Origin: Actinomadura pelletieri DSM 43383
GTDB taxonomy: Bacteria; Actinomycetota; Actinomycetes; Streptosporangiales; Streptosporangiaceae
Assembly: GCF_003634705.1 (NCBI RefSeq)
Contig: NZ_RBWU01000003.1
Span: 850,578-914,577 of the forward strand
Direction of reading: 5' to 3'
DNA: 64,000 bases
The notes below the pieces were generated by a model, which did not search any database, was not told the DNA's origin, and worked only from the letters and a program-made list of their open reading frames with translations. Each line of letters begins with the position of its first letter. Position 1 is the first letter of the stretch. Shown piece after piece: positions 19,224 to 27,460 of this stretch. The position numbers and the translations under genes are program-made.

Positions 19224-20764
19224 CGGCCGTTCCGCAGGTCCCCCCGGCAGGGCGACCCGACCCGTCCGCGCCCGGGCGACCCGACCCGTCCGCGCCCGGG
19301 CGATCCGGCTCGCTCGCGCACCGGCGGTCCTCCGGCCGGCTGTGGCGGACGCCCGAACAGTCCCCGACCGGCGTCGCGCGGCTGCTCCCCCGCACGGTCG
19401 CGGCCCGCGTCCGGACGTTGACGGCGGTCGCGGCCGTCCTGCTCGTGGCGCTGCTGGCCATCGCGTGGTGGGCGATCGCGAACGCCCGTGAGGGCGTCCG
19501 GGTGATCGGACACGACGCGGGCCCGCAGGTCGTCGCGACCGGCGACCTGTACTCCCGGCTCACCGACATGGACGCGCAACTGGCCAACGCGCTGCTGATC
19601 GGCGACGCCGCGGGCGGCGGGCGCGACCAGGCCCTCGCCCGCTACGACGAGAACCGGCGGAAGGCGGGCGACGCGCTGCTCAAGGCCACCAAACTCGCCG
19701 ACGAGCGGACCGAGGACAACACGGCCCGCGACGTCCTCGACGCACTGGGCCGCTACGAGCGCCTCGCCGGGCAGGCGCTGCTGCTGGACCGGCAGTCCCC
19801 GCACGCGTCCGGACCGCCGTCGCAGCGGGTCATCGACCTCTACCGGCAGGCGTCCGACCTGATGAAACTGGACCTGCTGCCCAAGGCGTACAACCTCACG
19901 CTCGACAACGGCACCCTCGTCCGGCACACCTACGAGGACAAACGGTCGGCCGTCCGCACGGGCCGCACCTGGGTCCTCGTCACCGGGACGGCGCTGCTCG
20001 CCGTCCTCGCCGGTCTCCAGTTGTTCCTGGCGAGACGCTTCCGCAGGCTGCTGAACGTCCCATTGGCGGCGGCCACACTCGGCACCCTCCTGCTCGTCGT
20101 CGCGGGCGCCGCGATGCTGTCCGGCCAGGCGAGCCACCTCCGCAAGGCCAAGCAGGAAGGCTTCGACTCGATCCTGGCGCTGTCCCGGACCCGCGCCATC
20201 AGCAACAGCGCCGCCGCCGACGAGACCCGGTTCCTGCTCGACCCCGGACGGGCCGACGCCTACGAACAGGTCTATCTGAGCAAGTCCCAGACCGTGCTGT
20301 ACCTGAAGGCGGGCAATCTGACCGAGTACAACGCGGCCGTGCAGAAGAACCTGTCATTCGAGCCGGGGCGCGCACCGTTCCTCGGTTTCCTGGGCACGGA
20401 GGCCAACAGACCGACCGAGTCGGACGAACGACGCGCGCAGCTGGTCGACGCCCTGAACAAGGTGCTGAAGAACTACCAGAAGGTTCAGGCGAACGACCGT
20501 CAGATGAGGAACCTCGTCCACAGCCGAAAACGCGCTGAGGCTGTCGCCGCCCGTGGAACGTCCGCGGCCGACTTCACCGAATACGACCGGTCTTTGCTGG
20601 CGCTGGCGGGCATCCACCAGAAGGCGTTCGACGAGGCCGTGAAGGACGGCGACGACGGGACGCGCGGCTGGTACACCGTGCTGCCGATCGCGGGCGCCGC
20701 CATCGCCCTGCTCGTGCTCGTCGGCGTCCGCCCCCGCCTGGCGGAATACCGGTGGTCCAAGTGA
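19220..20764 (+). CDS. GlnX-like four-TM membrane sensor
   Basis: 514 residues. A proline-rich cytoplasmic N-terminus contains direct repeats of GRPDPSAP, then TM1 (about 64-86), a helical extracytoplasmic region (about 90-245), two closely spaced TM segments (about 250-300), a second helical extracytoplasmic region (about 310-480) and TM4 (about 483-503) with a short basic tail. This 4-TM, two-sensor architecture matches mycobacterial GlnX, which relays binding of amino acids by the lipoprotein GlnH to PknG. It overlaps both neighbours by 4 nt (ATGA upstream, GTGA downstream). Assignment rests on topology and context more than on recognisable motifs. Confidence 0.82.
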   Translation: MTAVPQVPPAGRPDPSAPGRPDPSAPGRSGSLAHRRSSGRLWRTPEQSPTGVARLLPRTVAARVRTLTAVAAVLLVALLAIAWWAIANAREGVRVIGHDAGPQVVATGDLYSRLTDMDAQLANALLIGDAAGGGRDQALARYDENRRKAGDALLKATKLADERTEDNTARDVLDALGRYERLAGQALLLDRQSPHASGPPSQRVIDLYRQASDLMKLDLLPKAYNLTLDNGTLVRHTYEDKRSAVRTGRTWVLVTGTALLAVLAGLQLFLARRFRRLLNVPLAAATLGTLLLVVAGAAMLSGQASHLRKAKQEGFDSILALSRTRAISNSAAADETRFLLDPGRADAYEQVYLSKSQTVLYLKAGNLTEYNAAVQKNLSFEPGRAPFLGFLGTEANRPTESDERRAQLVDALNKVLKNYQKVQANDRQMRNLVHSRKRAEAVAARGTSAADFTEYDRSLLALAGIHQKAFDEAVKDGDDGTRGWYTVLPIAGAAIALLVLVGVRPRLAEYRWSK

Positions 20765-21591
20765 AGCGCCGGGTCATCGCGGCGCCGCTCACGGCGATCG
20801 TCCTGGCGTCGGCCACCGCCTGCGGCATCGCCGACGCGAACGAAACCTCCGTCGCCACCAAGGACGCGCTGGTCATCGGCGTCAACACCGACCAGCCGGG
20901 CGTCGCCGAACGCACCGAGAGCGGCTCGCACGAGGGCTTCGACATCGACATCGCCCGCGAGATCGCCAAGCGTCTCGGCGTCACCGACGTCACCTTCACC
21001 CGGGTCACCTCGGCGACACGGGAGCAGATGATCCAGGACGGTACCGTCGACCTCGTCGTGGCCAGCTACTCCGTGACGCCCGAACGCAAGGTGAAGGTGT
21101 CGTTCGCGGGCCCCTACTACGTCGCGCACCAGGATGTCCTCGTCCGCGGGTCCGACGCCGCGATCCGGAGCATCCATGACCTGGCGGGCCGGCGACTCTG
21201 CCGGGTGCCCGGCTCGGTCTCGTTCCCCCGCGTCCACGACGAGCAGGGCATCGCCGCGCGGCCCGTCGACGCGGTCGGCTACTCCGACTGCCTCACCGGA
21301 CTGACCGCCGGGACCCTGGACGCCGTCTCCACCGACGACCTGATCCTCGCGGGCCTCGCGGCGAAGGCGTCCGGGAACGGCCGCGACCTGCGGATCGTTA
21401 ACGCCCCGTTCACCGACGAGCCGTACGGGGTCGGCATCCGGAAGTCCGACGTGGAGGGCTGCGAGGCCGTCAACAAGGCCATCACGCAGATGTACCAGGA
21501 CGGCACCGCCCCCCGGCTGCTGACCAAATGGTTCGCCCCCGTCGGCCTCAAGGTCACCACGACCGTCCCCCAATTCGAGGGCTGCGTCTGA
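20761..21591 (+). CDS. GlnH-like amino acid (Glu/Asp/Gln) binding lipoprotein
   Basis: 276-residue SBP_bac_3 family protein. The signal peptide begins MKRRVIAAPLTAIVLASATA and ends at lipobox Cys21. The body shows the class hallmarks DALVIGVNTDQPGV, GFDIDIAREIAKRLGV, QMIQDGTVDLVVASYSVTPERK, FAGPYYVAHQDVLVR and FTDEPYGVGIRKSD. No permease or ATPase genes are nearby, so it is likely a sensor rather than a transporter component. In mycobacteria GlnH binds Asp/Glu and signals through GlnX to PknG, and the identical pairing occurs here. It is the last gene of the operon; a hairpin lies 50 nt after the stop. Confidence 0.92.
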   Translation: MKRRVIAAPLTAIVLASATACGIADANETSVATKDALVIGVNTDQPGVAERTESGSHEGFDIDIAREIAKRLGVTDVTFTRVTSATREQMIQDGTVDLVVASYSVTPERKVKVSFAGPYYVAHQDVLVRGSDAAIRSIHDLAGRRLCRVPGSVSFPRVHDEQGIAARPVDAVGYSDCLTGLTAGTLDAVSTDDLILAGLAAKASGNGRDLRIVNAPFTDEPYGVGIRKSDVEGCEAVNKAITQMYQDGTAPRLLTKWFAPVGLKVTTTVPQFEGCV

Positions 21592-21639
21592 ATCACATCA
21601 CCAAGCGCACATATTCAACTACCGAACGGCACCGCCGGG

Positions 21640-21665
21640 CTCAGTGAGACCGGTCGGCCACTGAG
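21640..21665 (+). terminator. Hairpin after the signalling operon
   Basis: CTCAGTG and CACTGAG form a perfect 7-bp stem with a 12-nt loop, 49 nt after the glnH-like stop and 89 nt before the next gene. No T-run follows. It could be an intrinsic terminator or an operator. The 12-mer CTCAGTGAGACC found here recurs at 24,558-24,569. Confidence 0.35.
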
Positions 21666-21753
21666 ATCAGTCGGTTACGTAAGTGCCGGAAGGCGCGCGT
21701 GATCGTAAGTTATGGTCGCGAACAAAACCCGTTCCGGTAAGCACAGGAGTGCA

Positions 21754-22893
21754 ATGACGACGGTCATCCTGGTGGTGATGTGCGTCGTGGTGGGGGCGCT
21801 CGAACTCTACGCGGGCAAGCAGAGCCGGGACCAGGCGAACGCCTTCTCCCGGCGGATCGAAGAACTGAACGAGCAGGTCACCAAGCAGAACAACGTCCTC
21901 GTCACGGTGGGCGAACGGCTCAGCGCCGACCTCACCCGCGTCAAACAGGACGTGCTGCCCGCGCTCGACACCCGCCTCCGGCAGAACACCGGGCAGGTCG
22001 AGGAACTCGCGGGCCTCGTCCACCAGGCCGACGACTTCCTGCGGAAACAGGCCGACCGGCTACGCGACCTCGAACAGCAGCGGATCACCCTCACGGCGCT
22101 CCGCCGCAAACTGACCGAGGTGGAGACGTCCGTCCGCGCCGTCACCCGGACCGGCGCCGAGGCGATCGAGGGCAGGGTCGACCTGGCCCTCGGCCGCCTG
22201 GACGACCTGGAACGCGGCGGCACGGAGATCCTCGAACTCCAGCGCTCCCTCACCCGCACCCTGGAGGGCGTCGAGGACGTCGTCACCGAACTCCTCCAGT
22301 TCACCGAGGGCGAGCTGGACGACACCGTCACCGCCACTCTCACCGGCCGTCCCACCGCCAACGGCCACACCGTCACCACCACCGGCCGCCTGTGGACACG
22401 CGACGACCAACTCGACGACATCCTCGGCGAAATGTACGAACGGTGCGTACGGGCCAGCAGGCTGAACGTCCGATTCCGGACGGTGGAGGGCCAGAACGGC
22501 CCCGGCTCACCCGAACGCCGCCGCTACTTCCTCGGCGGGCAGGACCCCGAGGACCTCGCGGGCGCCTTCACCGCACTCCTGATCTCCACCGGCGCAGAAT
22601 TGCCGAACGGACCCGGCCATGGCCTCGCCCGCGCCGAACCACCCCGTCCCCCCGAGGACGAAGCCGCCCTCAAGGCCCTCCTGCGCACCCTCTCGGAAAG
22701 CTCCGGCGCCGTCGCACAGATCGGACCGCTCCTGACCGTCCGCACCCGCGACGAACTCCTCTGCGGCGTCCTCACCGCCGAGCAGTCCCTGGCGAACGAC
22801 GAGGCCTTCTGGGACCCGTCCGCCGCCGCCGTCCGCCTCCGCCGCCTCCCACCCCATCAACTCTGGGACCTAACCCCCTGGTCCACCACATAA
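21754..22893 (+). CDS. Membrane-anchored coiled-coil protein, function unknown
   Basis: 379 residues. One N-terminal transmembrane helix (about residues 3-21) is followed by about 170 residues of coiled coil (NEQVTKQNNVLVTVGERLSA, HQADDFLRKQADRLRDLEQQ) and a folded C-terminal half with no motif I can name. The ATG at 21,754 is chosen for AGGAG four bases upstream; an ATG 14 codons earlier is possible but unsupported. It lies in the same direction as the signalling operon but after a hairpin and a 162-bp gap, so it probably has its own promoter. A partnership with that operon is only suggested by position. Confidence 0.7.
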   Translation: MTTVILVVMCVVVGALELYAGKQSRDQANAFSRRIEELNEQVTKQNNVLVTVGERLSADLTRVKQDVLPALDTRLRQNTGQVEELAGLVHQADDFLRKQADRLRDLEQQRITLTALRRKLTEVETSVRAVTRTGAEAIEGRVDLALGRLDDLERGGTEILELQRSLTRTLEGVEDVVTELLQFTEGELDDTVTATLTGRPTANGHTVTTTGRLWTRDDQLDDILGEMYERCVRASRLNVRFRTVEGQNGPGSPERRRYFLGGQDPEDLAGAFTALLISTGAELPNGPGHGLARAEPPRPPEDEAALKALLRTLSESSGAVAQIGPLLTVRTRDELLCGVLTAEQSLANDEAFWDPSAAAVRLRRLPPHQLWDLTPWSTT

Positions 22894-22970
22894 CGGAATG
22901 TGCCAGTACCGTCCATCGCAGCCATGCGGCTCCGGCAGGTACCGTCCCGGCAACTGCCGAATCTCACCCG

Positions 22971-23555
22971 CTAAGCCACTCCATAGGCCCGCACGGTGCG
23001 GCCCGCCGAACCGCCGAACCTGACATACAGCGGGCACGCCACGGCCCTTGTCACCGGGTCGGCCTCCACGCACAGCCCGATCCCGGCCTCCCGGTCGAGG
23101 AACACCGCGTTCTCCACCGCCCGCGCGCCTCGAACCGCGTACGGGACGGAGTCTGCGTCCCCGGTGTCGAACAGTTCCTCGAACGTCAGCCTCCGCGCGA
23201 ACCGCATCAGCGCGTCGGCATCCACCACCCGGCTCCCGATCGCCGCCGCAGGACCCGCGACAACGAGCCCGAAGCTCGGATTCTCACGACCCCGCACATA
23301 GATCTCCCGGTCGGGTTCCAACCCCCGCCGCCGGTCACGGACCTGGACACCGAACCCGGTGTCCTCGTCCACATACGCGGGCGGACCGAACCCGTCAGCG
23401 ACACCACTCCGGACCCGCACCGCGCCCGCGGGCAGTTCCCACCCGGGCAGGTACACGCCGAGGCCCCGCAGTAACAGCCGCCAGATGGGACGCCTCATGA
23501 CGTCCACGACGAACTCGCTCCGCGACTCCCGAACGGCCTCCATGCCGACCATCAT
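22971..23555 (-). CDS. Hypothetical protein, 194 residues
   Basis: No recognised family. A basic, hydrophobic N-terminal third (RRPIWRLLLRGLGVYLPGW) is followed by a beta-rich region with regular charged/hydrophobic alternation. No signal peptide or clear membrane helix. The ATG at 23,555 follows a GAGGGGGAA Shine-Dalgarno; further ATGs at 23,552 and 23,543 are alternatives. Transcribed towards the coiled-coil gene (convergent). Confidence 0.55.
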   Translation of the reverse strand: MMVGMEAVRESRSEFVVDVMRRPIWRLLLRGLGVYLPGWELPAGAVRVRSGVADGFGPPAYVDEDTGFGVQVRDRRRGLEPDREIYVRGRENPSFGLVVAGPAAAIGSRVVDADALMRFARRLTFEELFDTGDADSVPYAVRGARAVENAVFLDREAGIGLCVEADPVTRAVACPLYVRFGGSAGRTVRAYGVA

Positions 23556-23660
23556 CAGCCGCGGTTCCCCCTCCGGCAAGGGCCTTACCGTGCGGCCTCA
23601 TGCACCGGCGCACCGCGTCGGCTACCTTTGAACCACCCGGATCATGACGAGGACGCCGCC

Positions 23661-24179
23661 GTGAACCTGCAGGACATGATGGTGCAGCACGACACTTCGT
23701 CGCGCACCGTCGACAAGTACCTGATGTCCCACGAGGGACGGGTCATCGCCGTCCGGCGGCACCCCGCCGTCCTTCTCCTTCCCGTCTCGATCGCCGTCGC
23801 CGGCCTCATCGTCTGCGCCGCGGTCAGCGCGATCGTCGGCGTCGCCTGGATCTGGTGGCTCTGGCTGGTCGCCATCGGCTACCTGGTCTGGAAGGTCATC
23901 GCCTGGTCGGTCGAGTTCTTCCTCGTCACCGAGCACCGGGTCATGGTGATCAGCGGCGTCCTCAACCGCGATGTGGCGATGATGCCGCTCGCCAAGGTCA
24001 CCGACATCGCCCTGAACCGCTCCATGACCGGACGCATCCTTGGATACGGCGAGTTCGTGATGGAGTCCGCTGGCCAGAAACAAGCGCTCCGCAACGTCGG
24101 CTTCATGCCGTACCCGGAGCAGCTTTACCTGGAGGTCTCGTCCGTCATCTTCGGCACCATCGACGAGTCCCCCGACTAG
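23661..24179 (+). CDS. Bacterial PH-domain (DUF304/YdbS-type) membrane protein
   Basis: 172 residues: a short cytoplasmic lead, two adjacent transmembrane helices (about 36-58 and 61-80), then a PH-like bPH domain with the characteristic FLVTEHRVMVISGVLNRDVA and MMPLAKVTDIALNRSMTGRI, and GYGEFVMESAG. Role unknown; related proteins are membrane-associated adaptors. The GTG at 23,661 is supported by GAGGA seven bases upstream; a TTG 11 codons earlier is less likely. Confidence 0.85.
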   Translation: MNLQDMMVQHDTSSRTVDKYLMSHEGRVIAVRRHPAVLLLPVSIAVAGLIVCAAVSAIVGVAWIWWLWLVAIGYLVWKVIAWSVEFFLVTEHRVMVISGVLNRDVAMMPLAKVTDIALNRSMTGRILGYGEFVMESAGQKQALRNVGFMPYPEQLYLEVSSVIFGTIDESPD

Positions 24180-24555
24180 GACCTGTCTCCGCGAAGAGCC
24201 GCAAGTCGGGCTGTTCGCCCGACGCGCGGAAGGCCGCAGCGGATCGTCCGCGCGCTCAGGCCGCTCTCGGCGTGTGAGCGTCGCCCACGCGGATTCCGCC
24301 AGCCTTCGGCGCCGCACGCGGGCGCGGTGCCCTCGGGCCACCCGTGCCGCATGCCGGCGTCCCACCGCCGGGCTCCACACTCCAGCCACAGCCACGAGCG
24401 TGACGCCCACTTTCGGAAAATTCTCGCCCGAAGCCATGCTGTATCCTCGGCCATCTCCATCGAAAATTCGCCGACCTGAAATCGAGCGAACAATTTGCTT
24501 CTGCGGTACGGGCACCCCCTCCCGAAGATCGGAGATTCTCGTTCTCTCTGAGGAT
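24180..24555. other. Gene-free stretch before the DUF1778 gene
   Basis: No gene supported. Short minus-strand frames read like degenerate coding sequence but none has a plausible start with a ribosome site or a recognisable motif. The right-hand 150 bp is AT-richer than average and contains the DUF1778 promoter region. Confidence 0.4.
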
Positions 24556-24568
24556 GTCTCAGTGAGAC
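24556..24568. promoter_or_regulatory. 13-bp palindrome upstream of the DUF1778 gene
   Basis: GTCTCA, one base, TGAGAC: a perfect inverted repeat 42 bp before the ATG of the DUF1778 antitoxin-like gene, in the right place for autoregulation by a ribbon-helix-helix antitoxin. Confidence 0.45.
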
Positions 24569-24610
24569 CTCGCGTCGTACTTTTAGATGCCGCAAGGAAG
24601 GAGACCGGCC

Positions 24611-24868
24611 ATGTCTGAGTCGGTTCGCCAGGACCTTCCCACCACCGACGAGATCACCGTCCATCCCTCCGCGGAACAACTCCTCGTGATCCGGAGGGCT
24701 GCCGAGCTGATCGGCTGGACCGTCACCGACTTCGTCCTGTCCACGGTGCTGGACAGGGCCGAACGAGACCTGTACGAACACGCCGCCGCCCTGGAGGTGG
24801 AGGTCGCAGCTTCCAGTGAAACGGCCCCTGTCATGCCTTACACGGCTCTCCTGATGGCCATGCCATGA
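24611..24868 (+). CDS. DUF1778 (TacA-like ribbon-helix-helix) antitoxin-type protein
   Basis: 85 residues with the DUF1778 core: ITVHPSAEQLLVIRRAAELI, then WTVTDFVLSTVLDRAERDL. DUF1778 proteins pair with GNAT acetyltransferase toxins that modify aminoacyl-tRNA; the antitoxin gene normally lies directly upstream of the toxin. Here no GNAT gene follows; the next gene is a convergent HIT protein ending at the adjacent base. It is therefore an orphan antitoxin-like protein or has a remote partner. The ATG follows GGAAGGAG with ideal spacing. Confidence 0.8.
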   Translation: MSESVRQDLPTTDEITVHPSAEQLLVIRRAAELIGWTVTDFVLSTVLDRAERDLYEHAAALEVEVAASSETAPVMPYTALLMAMP

Positions 24869-25294
24869 TCAGGTGAGGCCGGCTGACAAACGCGCCGCGT
24901 AGGCCGCCGCTTCGTCATCGGACTCGTACTTCTGACGAGGCCAGAAAAACCCGCGAAGCCCGTCCTTCCGATTACGCGGCACGACATGGACGTGCAGATG
25001 CGGGACGCTCTGACTCACCCGGTTGTTCATCGCCACGAACGATCCGGCCGCTCCGAGCACCGACTCCATGGTGGCCGCCAGGCGCTGGGCGTGCTCGAAG
25101 AACGGCCCGAGAAACTCGCCGGGCAGATCTGTGAGCGTCTCGTAGTGCACACGCGGTACCAGCAACGTATGCCCCTTGAACAGCGGCCGCACATCGAGAA
25201 ACGCCACCACCTCCGGCGCGTCGATCACCAGGTGTGCGGCCCGTTCCCCCGCGACGACCTCACAGAACACGCACTCCTGACGAGTCCCAGCCAT
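24869..25294 (-). CDS. HIT-family (histidine triad) protein
   Basis: 141 residues. Histidine triad motif HLHVHVVPR near residue 100, with N-terminal CVFCEVVAGE carrying the typical zinc-ligand-like CxxC and HTLLVPRVHYETLTDL. HIT proteins are nucleotide hydrolases or transferases (Hint/Ap4A type). The ATG at 25,294 has a GGGAGAG Shine-Dalgarno. The stop lies immediately next to the DUF1778 stop (convergent, no gap). Confidence 0.9.
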   Translation of the reverse strand: MAGTRQECVFCEVVAGERAAHLVIDAPEVVAFLDVRPLFKGHTLLVPRVHYETLTDLPGEFLGPFFEHAQRLAATMESVLGAAGSFVAMNNRVSQSVPHLHVHVVPRNRKDGLRGFFWPRQKYESDDEAAAYAARLSAGLT

Positions 25295-25999
25295 ACCGAA
25301 CACTCTCCCACCACCATCCACCCACTCGAACCCCACCGCTACCCACCAGGTCACGTCGGACGGATCTGGTGTCAACCCAACGCAGGGCACCCCGGCCAGC
25401 GATCCCCCGCCAAACAGCCGAGTCGGCCGCCACAGCGTCCGACAGGCTTGCCCACCAGTCGGAAAGGCAGCAGCCAACCCGACAACGACCGTCCAACTCT
25501 CGGCCAGCCCTGCTTCCGCAGGACTACCGTTACCGCGTCCCACGAGCTTGACGACCAACCCGCCACGTGACGTCCAAGCCCATGACGAACATCCGGCGCT
25601 CGACCACCTCCTCAGGCCGTCGCTACCGCGTTCCAACTAGTCCGACGTCCAGTCGGGACACGGCAACCGGTTCGACGAACGACGGTGCTCGGACCGGATT
25701 GTCCCGTGGGTGCGGACGCTCGGCTTGTTCGCGGTTGTCGAGCAGTCCGTTGCCGGTCTCGGCGGGGGTGCGCTCCATCCGTTCGCATGGCTTGCGGGTG
25801 GGATGGGTGCTGGGAGTGCGTGGCCTACGACGGGTGCCCTGGGCCGTGGCAGCCGATGTCGGGGAGACTCCTCGGCTGCGCAGCAAACCGGGGCGGGGGG
25901 TTTGTCGGTGTGTTTGCTGTTCGGGTCGTACGGCGTTCGGTGTCCCCGTTATCAGCTGAGGTTGGCGTGCTGCGTGCAGGTCTGCGGGGCAGGTTGGGG
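25295..25999. other. About 700 bp without a recognisable gene
   Basis: The left half is C-rich and the right half G-rich on the plus strand, switching at about 25,660. Several frames stay open on both strands but none shows family features, a good start site or a codon pattern like its neighbours. It could be a decayed gene or repeat; no repeat period was found by eye. Confidence 0.4.
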
Positions 26000-26827
26000 C
26001 TAGGCGGCTTGGAGGGCTAGCCACGATTGATCTGGGGGATCGTTCGGACGTGCGCAGAAGTAGACGCGGCCGGGGTCGCCCCAGTACCAGCCGAGGCGCT
26101 CGTCGGAGTCGAGTTGGAGGAGGAGGCGCCACTCCTCCACAGCCTGTTGCTCGTCCGGGGTCAGGGGTGGGGAGCCGACGGATTCCAGGGGACGGCCCGT
26201 CGACGCGTACAGGCAGTCGGGGCCGAGGGGACGCTGGACGAGAGCGGGCCAGCCGCCCAACTGGTGCGCGGGCGAGTCGTCCGGCCAGATGTGCTGCGAC
26301 CAGACGGCGTGCAGTTGCTCGTAGACGGTCACGAAGCCGCTACAGGCCGCCTCCAGGCGTCGTATGGGCGCCTCCTGCGGTGATGGCAGGGAGAGGAAGG
26401 GGGCGGCGTACAGGCGGGTTCGGGGGTAGAGGGACGCGCCGGCGGGCGGGACGGCTCGGGTGAGGGCGCCGGTGAAGACGCGCCAGCCGTCCCGCTGTGC
26501 GGCCGCGTCGCCCCATGGTCGGGGTGTCTCGTCGGCGTAGTAGAACGCGGCACGCCCGGACGCCGGCAGCCCGGGGATGTCGCCGAAGTGGGCGAGTTCG
26601 GCGAAGTCGACGGCGCCGAGGAAGCCGAGGAGGCGCCCGTTCCAGCGTGGCCAGGGCTCGCCCGGCGGCAGCAGCGGAGCACCGCCGAGGTGGACGGGCA
26701 CCTGCCCGTCGGTGCCCAGTCGCAGCGCGGGCCTGGTCAGGGACATCAGAACGGTGGTGAAGTCGGGGGGTAGAAAGATCGTGAGGAACGATCGGAGCCG
26801 CCGGTACTGCGCCTTGAGATGATCCAT
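26000..26827 (-). CDS. DUF1963 (YwqG-like) protein
   Basis: 275 residues with the YwqG family pattern: KLGG-type motif (VPVHLGGAPLLPPGEPWPRW), LGFLGAVDFAEL, GRAAFYYADE, and a late HQLGGWPALVQ segment followed by LLLQLDSDERLGWYWGD and RVYFCARP. Function of the family is unknown. The ATG at 26,827 is the natural start; the frame extends 13 codons further without support. Two small helical insertions near the middle distinguish it from shorter relatives. Confidence 0.82.
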   Translation of the reverse strand: MDHLKAQYRRLRSFLTIFLPPDFTTVLMSLTRPALRLGTDGQVPVHLGGAPLLPPGEPWPRWNGRLLGFLGAVDFAELAHFGDIPGLPASGRAAFYYADETPRPWGDAAAQRDGWRVFTGALTRAVPPAGASLYPRTRLYAAPFLSLPSPQEAPIRRLEAACSGFVTVYEQLHAVWSQHIWPDDSPAHQLGGWPALVQRPLGPDCLYASTGRPLESVGSPPLTPDEQQAVEEWRLLLQLDSDERLGWYWGDPGRVYFCARPNDPPDQSWLALQAA

Positions 26828-26890
26828 GTACGTAGGGTTACGCGCGCCGGGTCCCGGTCGCAGCATCCCCCGAGAATGTGGATAACTTCG

Positions 26891-27397
26891 TCAGCGGCGT
26901 TCGAGGGCGCCCGCGAGCTGCAGCAGGAAGCGGTCGACCTCCTGCTCGTCGTAGCCGGGCGCGAGCCGGACGACGCGGAAAACGCTGTCGCGCACGTCCC
27001 GGGCGGTGACCGGTGGGGCGGCGCCGCGCAGGCCGGCGATCACACGGTCGAGGAACGCGTCCACGTCGCGGACGTCGTAGCCGGGACGCAGACCCGCGCC
27101 CGAGAAGCGGGCGTTCTGGATCCAGTTGACGAGCCAGGCCGGGTGTGCGCGCGGACGCCCGAGCCGATCGGCGAGTGGCGCCTTCGCTTCGAGTTCCATG
27201 ATGCACTCGCGCACCAGCCGGTCGACGGTGAGCGGTTCGTAGCCGCGTAGAACGATGTCGAACCGGGTCTTGCGCACCTCGTCGGCGGACATCGGAGGCC
27301 CGCCGTTCAAGGCTTGCGAGATCCGTCGTAGCAAGCCGTCCACCTGGCGTCTGTCATAGCCGCGCAAGACCACCGGCAGCCGCGGACCCTTTGTCAC
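26891..27397 (-). CDS. DivIVA-motif repeat protein next to rlmN
   Basis: 168 residues made of four copies of a short DivIVA-like motif of the form R/P-GYxxxxVDxxL: LRGYDRRQVDGLL, LRGYEPLTVDRLV, RPGYDVRDVDAFLDR and APGYDEQEVDRFLLQ. In DivIVA/Wag31 this motif occurs once, in the membrane-curvature-sensing N-terminus; long coiled coils are absent here. A DivIVA-motif protein between rlmN and dxr is common in actinobacteria; role unknown. GTG start at 27,397, 63 bp after rlmN, same direction. Confidence 0.8.
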   Translation of the reverse strand: MTKGPRLPVVLRGYDRRQVDGLLRRISQALNGGPPMSADEVRKTRFDIVLRGYEPLTVDRLVRECIMELEAKAPLADRLGRPRAHPAWLVNWIQNARFSGAGLRPGYDVRDVDAFLDRVIAGLRGAAPPVTARDVRDSVFRVVRLAPGYDEQEVDRFLLQLAGALERR

Positions 27398-27460
27398 CGC
27401 GCACCTGCTCCTCAGCCGTGTCCCCTCGCCCGCCGGGCGCCGGGGAACGCCCGTGGAACG

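Noticed and set aside
25567..26003. Short ORFs in the 25.3-26.0 kb gap
   Set aside because: Several frames open equally, none with a good start, motif or neighbour-like codon use.
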